Origin: Candidatus Zhuqueibacterota bacterium
GTDB lineage: Bacteria; Zhuqueibacterota; Zhuqueibacteria; Oceanimicrobiales; Oceanimicrobiaceae
Direction: 5' to 3'
DNA length: 64,000 nt
NCBI GenBank assembly: GCA_029261995.1
Contig: JAJDAF010000055.1
Coordinates: 1 to 64,000, forward strand
The number at the start of each line of letters is the position of its first letter. The first letter of the stretch is position 1. Position numbers and translations under genes: made by a program. The notes under the pieces were generated by a model. The model had not been told where the DNA came from. It ran no database searches and saw only the letters and a program-made list of their open reading frames with translations. Below, piece after piece: positions 34,120 through 41,390 of the stretch.

Positions 34120-35619
34120 TCAGTCGCCGGCATACCGTTTCTTAAATTCAGCCATTTGTTTGGCGCGCGCCGCTTTCTCCGCCGGGCTCAGTTTGCCGAG
34201 ATACCACTTGTGGTATTCGCTACCCAGGACTTCGTCCAACAGCTTCTCGACCTGGCTTGCGCCTGCCGCTTTACCGTGCCGTCTGCCCTCTTCGATAAGC
34301 TCTTTGATTTCAGGCACAAACTCGGTGTAAAAGCGGTCGGCAACTTCGTACATGCCGTGCCATTGAGTGTAATCCGGGCCCATCATGGAAGCACCCATTC
34401 TCGCCCGGCGACCTTCGTGGTGCCAGAGGTAGAAGTAGGTCCATTCAATCTTGTCATCGAACGGAATGTCGGCGGTGATCAGATTAGCCGCCTTCAACTT
34501 CTTCATCAAATCGGTGGCGGGAATCCCGAATTTGTTGTTGTACATGTTCACCAGATCGTCGTACTGGGTGTAGAAATTCTGCACGAACTGCTTGCTGTGG
34601 CACTGAAAGCAGACATCCTGCATGTTCTCCCGTCGCTTTTCCCAGGGCATGGTTTCCTTGCCTACTTTGATGGCTTTCGCATCGACCTTCTCCGAAATCG
34701 GTGGCCGCAGGGTCCAACTGATACGCTCGCCGACATCGTGGGTCACGGGCTGGTTGGGTGTGGCGCTGATGTGGCAGGTGGCGCAAGTCGGCGCCGAGAT
34801 GTAGTCTTTGCCAACAACCCATGGCTTGGCATCGAGATTCATTTCATCTTTGTGCGCGATGAAATTGATGCCGTGTTTGGACTCACGGTAAATTTCATAC
34901 TGCGGGTGGTCCGGGCCGAGATGGCATTTTCCGCAGTCGTCCGGCTCGCGCGCCTGAGCCACCGAAAAATAGTGGCGGTTATGACACGCCGCGCAGGAAC
35001 CAAGACTGCCGTCCGGGTTGACACGGCCGATGCCGGTATTCGGCCAGGTCTCCGGATCGATCATGACGATGCCGTTGCGGTCTTTCATGACGTTGCCTTC
35101 GTCATCGCGAACGAATTCTACGGCAGAACCGTGGCATTGCTTGCAGCCGCTGGTGGCGACGGCATTGCCGTGCATGCCGGTATGACCTTCGACGACCTCA
35201 GCCAGCACATTGTCCAATGAACCCAGAATCTTGCCTGCCTGTGCATGATGGCTGCGTTGAAACTCCGCAAACTCTTTTTTGTGACAGCGGGAACAGTCTT
35301 TCGGTGAAACGATGGTTGCGATGGTGTGCGTGTAATGGGTGAACGCATCGATGTCTCCTTCGTCCGCGGTGTGGCATTCAAGACAGCCAACACCTTTGAT
35401 GGCATGCTGGCTCTCTTTCCACTGCGCGACGGCGGTGGTGGCGTTGCTCTGCTGCGAATGGCACTCGACACATTGGGCGTTCTCGTCTGACACCACGATA
35501 GCGGCCTTGGTGCCCGGAACATGTTTTTTGCCCTCAATGTAACCGACTATCAACAGCGCCGCCAGCAGGAAAAAGCTGAGAACGGCTATGATGACTCGTT
35601 TGGTTTCTAGGGATATCAT
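34120..35619 (-). CDS. Membrane-anchored octaheme c-type cytochrome, HAO-like
   Basis: 499 residues, ATG behind GGAGGAAAG. An N-terminal membrane anchor (residues 8-28) is followed by eight CxxCH sites at 50, 79, 109, 159, 209, 229, 279 and 337. Spacing and motifs such as GPDHPQYEIYRESKHGI (235-251) and YFYLWHHEGRRARMGASMMG match the hydroxylamine oxidoreductase (HAO) family. Family members either oxidise hydroxylamine/hydrazine or run reductively on nitrite. Here it lies between a Rieske/cytochrome b pair and napDA in an operon without NrfA, so nitrite or hydroxylamine turnover linked to nitrate respiration is inferred. Whether the tyrosine that cross-links the catalytic heme is present cannot be judged without alignment. 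Confidence 0.88.
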   Translation of the reverse strand: MISLETKRVIIAVLSFFLLAALLIVGYIEGKKHVPGTKAAIVVSDENAQCVECHSQQSNATTAVAQWKESQHAIKGVGCLECHTADEGDIDAFTHYTHTIATIVSPKDCSRCHKKEFAEFQRSHHAQAGKILGSLDNVLAEVVEGHTGMHGNAVATSGCKQCHGSAVEFVRDDEGNVMKDRNGIVMIDPETWPNTGIGRVNPDGSLGSCAACHNRHYFSVAQAREPDDCGKCHLGPDHPQYEIYRESKHGINFIAHKDEMNLDAKPWVVGKDYISAPTCATCHISATPNQPVTHDVGERISWTLRPPISEKVDAKAIKVGKETMPWEKRRENMQDVCFQCHSKQFVQNFYTQYDDLVNMYNNKFGIPATDLMKKLKAANLITADIPFDDKIEWTYFYLWHHEGRRARMGASMMGPDYTQWHGMYEVADRFYTEFVPEIKELIEEGRRHGKAAGASQVEKLLDEVLGSEYHKWYLGKLSPAEKAARAKQMAEFKKRYAGD

Positions 35620-35759
35620 CTTTCCTCCAGTTACTTTGATTAGGAATCAAATTCTGCAATTGTCAAGAATGTTTTGACAATCATCAATGCCTCACTCGGA
35701 CTCACAGCGCAAAGGCATATCCGCAAGCCAGAGCGATTCAAAACTGCCAGGTCGGGCAA

Positions 35760-36914
35760 TTATACCAATGCCTCCCAAACAGTGAAAATCAAAAAAACGA
35801 AAAAGCCAACCACGCCAATCCAGAAACTGATTTCTTTGCCGGGGAACTTCTTCAGCAATACACGATCGATGAAGGGCCAGAGCAGCAGAATACCCATAAA
35901 TACCAAGGTGCCGACAACCCCGACGGTGAATGACGTCAGCTTCAACCAGCGGAAGGTGGCAAAGAAAAACCACTCCGGCTTGATGTGCTCAGGCGTCACC
36001 AGCGGGTTGGCCGGCTCACCCATCACGGCCGGAAAAATCAATGCCAGGATTGTCAGAATGAACGTCAGGGTCAACCCAACCATGATTTCCGTGTAGAGAT
36101 GGTCCGGGTAAAACGGGAAGGATTCCTCTTTGGCCTGTTCTTCTTCCGATTGCCCGGTTGAGCCGCTGCTGGCGCCCGGCTCCCGAATCGGCGTGACCGG
36201 CGCAGAGACGCGCACGGAGAATTCGACTTCGGGTTGATGGTCCTTCTCTGAGAACCGCATTTTCGTCACACCGTGCAGTCGTATCTGAACCACGTGCATC
36301 ACGAGCAGCAAGACGACCACCGTGGGCAGTACCCCGATGTGCAGTACAAAGAATCGAGTTAGCGTGTTGTCGCTGACTTCCGGACCGCCTCGAATAAAAC
36401 TGGCCAGGGTCTCTCCGATGAACGGCGTCGCCGCTGCAACGTTTGTCCCGACGACCGCTGCCCAGTAGGACACCTGCTCATAGATCAGTGAGTAGCCTGT
36501 AAAACCAAAGCCTAGCGTGGCCATCAACAATCCTACTCCGACAATCCAGTTGAATTCGCGCGGGCGGCGGTAGGAGCCGGTGAAAAAGACACGCATCATG
36601 TGCAGAATCAGCGTTAGCACCATCAAATGCGCAGACCACTTATGAACGCTTCGGATAAACCAGCCAAAACGCACCTCGGTCGTAATGCGGGCCACACTCT
36701 CAAATGCTTCCGCCGGATGCGGTACATAGTAAAAGGTCAGAATGATTCCCGTTATCGCTTGAATCACGAAAAGGTAGAGCGGCGTACCACCGATGGCAAA
36801 CCACCACCTTTTCAGGTGATTGGGAATCGGCTCGCTCGAGATCTCCTTCAAGACGTTCAAGTCAATCGGGAAGGAGTCCTCAAACCATTGCTTAGCCGAA
36901 CTTGTTTTTTGCAT
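35760..36914 (-). CDS. Cytochrome b of a Rieske/cytochrome b (bc) complex
   Basis: About 384 residues from ATG 36914 (MQKTSSAKQWFEDSFP) with AGGAGC upstream. The N-terminal cytochrome b6-like half has the four heme-b histidines (HKWSAH, LILHMMRV; HIGVLP, MHVVQIRLH). A charged Ser/Glu/Gln linker (about residues 245-280) joins it to a subunit IV-like half with the quinol-site motif PEWFFFATFRWLK (PEWY replaced by PEWF). So both parts that are split in b6f complexes are one chain. It oxidises quinol and passes electrons to the Rieske protein encoded upstream. No cytochrome c1 or f gene is nearby; the octaheme protein downstream may receive electrons instead. Confidence 0.9.
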   Translation of the reverse strand: MQKTSSAKQWFEDSFPIDLNVLKEISSEPIPNHLKRWWFAIGGTPLYLFVIQAITGIILTFYYVPHPAEAFESVARITTEVRFGWFIRSVHKWSAHLMVLTLILHMMRVFFTGSYRRPREFNWIVGVGLLMATLGFGFTGYSLIYEQVSYWAAVVGTNVAAATPFIGETLASFIRGGPEVSDNTLTRFFVLHIGVLPTVVVLLLVMHVVQIRLHGVTKMRFSEKDHQPEVEFSVRVSAPVTPIREPGASSGSTGQSEEEQAKEESFPFYPDHLYTEIMVGLTLTFILTILALIFPAVMGEPANPLVTPEHIKPEWFFFATFRWLKLTSFTVGVVGTLVFMGILLLWPFIDRVLLKKFPGKEISFWIGVVGFFVFLIFTVWEALV

Positions 36915-37004
36915 AATTGCTCCTATGTTGTGAAGCGGCAAACGTGAGACGACCTCCACCAAGATGGATTTTCTCCTTCACGTCTGCCATCTGCCGTTTC
37001 ACGT

Positions 37005-37463
37005 TTAAGCTTCTCTTAGCTTAACGAAGACATTGTCATTTTCATCAACTTCGACATCGTAGCGGTCCAAAGGCCTGGGAGGCGGTCCAGAGGTAACGTT
37101 GCCATTTACGTCAAAAACGCCATCGTGGCAGGGGCAGAAGAAACGATTGTTGTCCGGCTCCCAGTAAGCTTTGCAGCCGAGGTGCGTGCACGTGGTCGAA
37201 ATTGCTTTGAAACCGTCGGTCGTGCTGACCAGAATCATCTCCCGGCCCTGTAAATCTTTAAACACCTTGCCGCCGCTGCCAGAAAGCTCATCCAAAGAGG
37301 CAACCAGCATTTTGCGAAACTTTGCCGGGTTTTTCTTTGGTAGCAGGAACTGCAGGGCGTAGAACCCGCCAGTGCCGTAGCTCGCGGCGAGTCCAAGACT
37401 CATCAGCGCCTTTCGAAAAAAACTACGGCGGTCAACGGTGTCATTGTCATCATGATTGCTCAC
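37005..37463 (-). CDS. Rieske iron-sulfur protein
   Basis: 152 residues, GTG start behind GGAGG. A Tat-like twin-arginine stretch VDRRSFFRKALMSLGLA leads into the single membrane anchor (about 20-42). The [2Fe-2S] ligands are in CTHLGC and CPCHDG, near residues 92 and 112, and the PPPRPLDRYDVEVD end is typical. It carries electrons from quinol at cytochrome b to a periplasmic acceptor. First gene of the operon Rieske - cyt b - octaheme - napD - napA - tetraheme; the roughly 90-base gap to cytochrome b has no terminator. Confidence 0.93.
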   Translation of the reverse strand: MSNHDDNDTVDRRSFFRKALMSLGLAASYGTGGFYALQFLLPKKNPAKFRKMLVASLDELSGSGGKVFKDLQGREMILVSTTDGFKAISTTCTHLGCKAYWEPDNNRFFCPCHDGVFDVNGNVTSGPPPRPLDRYDVEVDENDNVFVKLREA

Positions 37464-37942
37464 AGCATCCTCCGAAATATTTGGGGTAAAGCCAATAAAA
37501 TGCTCGTGATTCCCGCCAGGAATTACAAGCCATGTGCCAAAAGTGAGGTCTCCTCGAATGCCTCAGGCCTGGCACTAAAAAACAAACAGTTAGGAATCTC
37601 CAACAGGATGACCCAGCGGTCAGGGAAGCATTGGCGCTTCCAGAGAATAAGAAAAAGCACTATATTCTTCTTAAAAAGGATAAAAAAACCTTAAACTCAC
37701 GAAAAGAGAAATTACGTGACTCTATCTCTTTAGAACGAATGGGAATTTACCCTTTTGCAGATAAAAGTCAACAAAAGATGCAAGATTTTCACTTTCGGAA
37801 ACGATGCTAGAAAAGAGACGCGCAAGTTGGTGTGTCCGACACCCATTTCTTCGCAAGGATTGCCGAAGACGGGCAGGCGATGAATTGCTGAGACCGGGCT
37901 CTTGAGCATACCTTTCTTCGTAGGATTTCTCCTGGCATCACC
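37464..37942. other. Intergenic, leader of the respiratory operon
   Basis: About 480 bases, AT-rich at 37640-37800. It should hold the promoter for the leftward operon; a TATAGT box on the minus strand around 37655 is a weak candidate. No FNR-type TTGAT-N4-ATCAA palindrome was found by eye. No gene recognised. Confidence 0.4.
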
Positions 37943-38899
37943 TCATGACAGGTCAGTCGCAAACGCGTCGAATGCTCCGGCGCTCGTGTACCGCAAACGG
38001 TGCTGAAAGGTTGCTTTGAGCAATGAATTATCCAGCACGGGCCGGTATTTGAGGAACATGGTTTGTTCGGGACCGTACTGCGAAAGCCCGAGCGGCTTCA
38101 GAATCGCGAGCCCGCCTTCTACCAAGGCCGCCGGCAAAGCAAGATACTTCTTGTTCAGCCTGGCCGCCAGCTCGCGCATGGTTAACCAACCGTCGCCGGC
38201 GACGTTGAACTGACCCGCAATCGGACCCACAATGCCTTCCACAAGTAAAGCCACGAGATCGGCATCCCAAATAAACACAAATCTGCTGTCGAAGCCCTTG
38301 ATTCCGAGCACAAACGGCTTGTCAAACAGCGCAGTGATCTGATTCCGGACGGAATTACCGAGCACAGTACCTGGCCTGAAAACAACTTGCATTATCTCGG
38401 GATGAGTCGCACGAAAGCGGGCGAGCGCTTCCTCTACCAACCGCTTGTGGTCAGAGTAGGCAAACTCGGAATTGCCTCGCAGAGCGGCACGTTCAGTCAA
38501 AGGGATCGGGTTGTCCGGGTGGTAGCCGTAAGCCGCGCCACTCGAGGTCACGACAAATTTACGCACGCCTGCTTTCACACAGGCGGCCAACAGTCGCTCA
38601 GTGGCCGTCACATCTATTTCGAACATCTCCTGGCGGGTCATACTCTTCGGCGGCGTAACGATAGACGCAAGATGAGCGACCACATCGAATCGCTCCTCCG
38701 CCACGAGTTCGGGAAGCTCGCTTGTGCGCACGTCCAGTTGCCTGAATACAACGCTGGCGGGAAGTGCGGCAACATCAATCGGGCGCACATCCGTAGCGCA
38801 GATTCTGATGCCGGAGTGCAGAAGAGCAAGTTGCTGCACGAGTTGGCGGCCGATAAATCCAGCGGCGCCGGTGATCAAAACTTTGTCAGGATGTGCCAA
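37943..38899 (-). CDS. NAD-dependent epimerase/dehydratase (extended SDR)
   Basis: About 318 residues from TTG 38899 (product begins LAHPDKVLITGAAGFIGRQL), which has AAAGGGG five bases upstream; an ATG 18 codons earlier lacks a site. The Rossmann motif GAAGFIG, the Asp of CATDVRP for NAD, the VTSSGAAYGY serine and the catalytic pair Y-x-x-x-K in AYSDHKRLV are all present, followed by RPGTVLGNSVRN. Substrate, probably a sugar nucleotide or steroid-like ketone, is not assignable. The adjacent SDR gene upstream (stop 38968) is on the same strand and likely co-transcribed. Confidence 0.85.
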   Translation of the reverse strand: MAHPDKVLITGAAGFIGRQLVQQLALLHSGIRICATDVRPIDVAALPASVVFRQLDVRTSELPELVAEERFDVVAHLASIVTPPKSMTRQEMFEIDVTATERLLAACVKAGVRKFVVTSSGAAYGYHPDNPIPLTERAALRGNSEFAYSDHKRLVEEALARFRATHPEIMQVVFRPGTVLGNSVRNQITALFDKPFVLGIKGFDSRFVFIWDADLVALLVEGIVGPIAGQFNVAGDGWLTMRELAARLNKKYLALPAALVEGGLAILKPLGLSQYGPEQTMFLKYRPVLDNSLLKATFQHRLRYTSAGAFDAFATDLS

Positions 38900-38967
38900 A
38901 TGTGCCCCTTTCGCGGAAGCCAGATGGATGAGATTTGAAGCACCGCAGATCACGTTTCAGAGCGCCA

Positions 38968-39774
38968 CTAGTCATCAACTTCGCTCCTCGTCCTGCTAAT
39001 CATGATCCGCTCATAGACTTTTGGAAAAAATCGTTGCAGCCAGTAGGATTGTCTGGCTACGCGCCCGAGCAAAAGCAGTTCGCGTCGTTTTGCAATCGCC
39101 TGGACAATCGCGGTTGCGGCCTGTCCCGGCTGCATCGTTTTGCCAACAGTGCGCCTGGCTTTCCCCGGATGTTCCGCGCCGGCGTAGCGCACCGCGGAAT
39201 CGGGCCGTCCCTGTTGTGTGGCGACAAACGACGGGCAAACCATCAGCACGTTGACACCATCTTCCAGCAATTCCGCCCGCAGGGTTTCAAAAAAACCGTG
39301 CAGGGCATGCTTGCTGGCGGCGTAACCGGTACGACCGTACAGCGGCGCAAAGCCGGCAACACTGGAGAGCACCACAATCTGACCGCGCCGCGCCATCAAG
39401 CCGGGCAGGGCGCACTTGGTGCAGTAGACCGCCCCCATAAAATTCACTTGCATGACGCTGGAAATGGTCTCCGGAGAAGTCTCGCGAAAGGCGCTCAAGT
39501 GCGTAATGCCGGCGTTATTGATGAGAATATCCGCCGGTCCGTGCGCATTCTGAACCTGTTCAAAAGTGCGCCGACATGCCTGCAGGTCCGTGACGTCGAG
39601 GGGGTAGCCGGTCACGCCGTCTCCCAGCCCGGCGCACAGCTTATCCAGCGCCACGCTATCAAGATCAAGCGCGCTGATTTGGGCGCCGGCAGCCAGCAGT
39701 TGTCTACACAACGCTGTCCCCAAGCCACCCGATGCCCCGGTAATGATGACATGGCTGTTTTCGATCTTTTTCAT
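38968..39774 (-). CDS. Classical short-chain dehydrogenase/reductase
   Basis: About 268 residues from ATG 39774 (MKKIENSHVIITGASGG). Cofactor motif TGASGGLG, the NNAG of ILINNAGITHLS, catalytic Ser in VVLSSVAGFAP and Y-x-x-x-K in GYAASKHALHGF are all in place. The Asp in ALDLDS suggests NAD preference. The C-terminal end LQRFFPKVYERIM resembles SDRs associated with membranes or lipids. Substrate unknown. It precedes the epimerase gene on the same strand. Confidence 0.88.
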   Translation of the reverse strand: MKKIENSHVIITGASGGLGTALCRQLLAAGAQISALDLDSVALDKLCAGLGDGVTGYPLDVTDLQACRRTFEQVQNAHGPADILINNAGITHLSAFRETSPETISSVMQVNFMGAVYCTKCALPGLMARRGQIVVLSSVAGFAPLYGRTGYAASKHALHGFFETLRAELLEDGVNVLMVCPSFVATQQGRPDSAVRYAGAEHPGKARRTVGKTMQPGQAATAIVQAIAKRRELLLLGRVARQSYWLQRFFPKVYERIMISRTRSEVDD

Positions 39775-39958
39775 ATCAGAGGCCAATTCGGTTCCCAGAC
39801 TGCAAGGATGATTGTAACACAAAGGAAATCAGGAGTAACGGGACAATTTGGGAAATCTTGTGGGAATTCTCAAGACAAAAATGACACGTGCGGCGGACTA
39901 TCAAGAAGTGAATAGAAAAACTGCCGCGCAGGAAAATCCGAGACGATCTTTCAGAAGC

Positions 39959-40474
39959 CTAGAGGCGGCGTACCATATATTGAGCGTCCACATACTCATC
40001 GCCTATTTTCAAATCTCCCTTCACCATTGGACCCTGCGCGAGAAAGCCACTCTGCTGATAGAAACCCGAGGCAGACTCCCCTGCATGCAGAACCCAAAGA
40101 TGAATCTGCTCAAGTCCATCCAGGTTTGAGGCTTTGTACACGGCCGCATTTAGAAGTTTCCGGCCAACCCCCTGTCCCCTTGCCTCCGGCAGCACGTACA
40201 TGGCGCTCAGCATGGCTTTATGCCGGGCTTTTCTGCGGGTATCGCGTTCAAAGGTGACCGCGGCCAGGAGTCCGTCGTGGTTTGACAAGATGCCAAGAGT
40301 GAATTTCTCCGGCGGATTGCCGACCGGCGCCAAAAAGTCAGCAATTTCAGGCAGAGTTCTCTCACACTCATCCTCATAACTCTCACAGAAGGCCAGAGGA
40401 GACTCCTTCAACCCCTTCAATCTGAAGTCGCGGTAGAGTTTGGCATCGGACGCATTCAGAAATCGAATTTTCAT
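39959..40474 (-). CDS. GNAT family N-acetyltransferase
   Basis: 171 residues from ATG 40474 (MKIRFLNASDAKLYRD), chosen because AGGTGG precedes it. GNAT motif A reads LSAMYVLPEARGQGVGRKLLN (acetyl-CoA pyrophosphate loop RGQGVGRK), and the later LWVLHAGESASGFYQQSGF gives motif B. It transfers acetyl from acetyl-CoA to an unknown amine. Single gene. Confidence 0.85.
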   Translation of the reverse strand: MKIRFLNASDAKLYRDFRLKGLKESPLAFCESYEDECERTLPEIADFLAPVGNPPEKFTLGILSNHDGLLAAVTFERDTRRKARHKAMLSAMYVLPEARGQGVGRKLLNAAVYKASNLDGLEQIHLWVLHAGESASGFYQQSGFLAQGPMVKGDLKIGDEYVDAQYMVRRL

Positions 40475-40534
40475 GGCCACCTTCATGAGTTAATGTCGAG
40501 TCAGAAGCGCGCCCTCGCTCCCAACCCGAACTCT

Positions 40535-41362
40535 TCAGGAGCTTTCCGGCTCATGCTTCTTCATGAATTTCGTGCGTGCGTAAAGGACACGAAAGCCAAG
40601 CTTCTCAACATTATGCTGAGAAATCGTGCCCGGCTCGGTTACGACCACCGCCAGGTCACAGTGGCGGTCCTGAGCCTCCTTAACGCGGACGGAAATCAGG
40701 GCCTTTTGCACCCCGCGTCCGCGATGTTTTAGTAATGTACTCGCACTCGCCAGGATTGCGATTTCATCGACAAAAAAAACTGCGCCACCGCCTACCCACT
40801 CGCCATCCAACGCTGCTGTAAAGCAAGCTGAGTTGGGTTGGTGGCAAAAAACCGCAAACAACTCATGAAATTGGGTAGCCATTTCGTCATCCTCGAAAAA
40901 GCCCTTGGAAACCAGCCGGGCGAATCGATAGGCACCTTCCTGGCGGCACTCGGACACCACGGTCTCGTCGTCGGTCGTGGCGCTCAAACCTGAGCGCAAG
41001 TCAAGCGCCAGAACGTTTGAGACTTCGGCAATCTGATAGCCGCGAGCCACCAAAGCCTGTGCCAACTGAAGATCTGCCAGATGACAAACTTCGATCGTGG
41101 CGGCAACGTCGCGTTCGGCATAGAACGCCTCAAACTCATCCAGGACCCGTTCGTCAAACGACTTTTGGAAGCCAAACCCAAAAGCTTGCGTCAGAGGCGA
41201 GTCAAGGCCCGCGTAGGCAGCATAGCCGCCGCCAATTCTCGAACAACAGGCCTGCACTTCCGTATTCAGCAGATCCAGGGTCTGAGTAAAAATCGAATGG
41301 TTGCGGCCTTCGGCTTCTTCAATTTTCCGGGCGAGTTGGCGGGTCACATGAAGGGTCAACAT
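40535..41362 (-). CDS. GNAT-fold acetyltransferase, two-domain
   Basis: 275 residues. The N-terminal half (1-140) has a degenerate GNAT-like fold, with IEEAEGRNHSIFTQTLDLLN and a SPLTQAFGFGF stretch. The C-terminal half carries the acetyl-CoA loop LLKHRGRGVQKALISVRVKE and the end QHNVEKLGFRVLYARTKFM. Such tandem GNATs often acetylate small metabolites, but no substrate can be named. It lies 29 bases downstream of the metalloprotease gene. Confidence 0.78.
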   Translation of the reverse strand: MLTLHVTRQLARKIEEAEGRNHSIFTQTLDLLNTEVQACCSRIGGGYAAYAGLDSPLTQAFGFGFQKSFDERVLDEFEAFYAERDVAATIEVCHLADLQLAQALVARGYQIAEVSNVLALDLRSGLSATTDDETVVSECRQEGAYRFARLVSKGFFEDDEMATQFHELFAVFCHQPNSACFTAALDGEWVGGGAVFFVDEIAILASASTLLKHRGRGVQKALISVRVKEAQDRHCDLAVVVTEPGTISQHNVEKLGFRVLYARTKFMKKHEPESS

Positions 41363-41390
41363 TTGGGCGTATCCTTGATTGGTTTATCCG

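Noticed and set aside
37452-37694. Plus-strand frame in the leader of the respiratory operon
   Set aside because: No family, no ribosome site, and it covers the probable promoter region.
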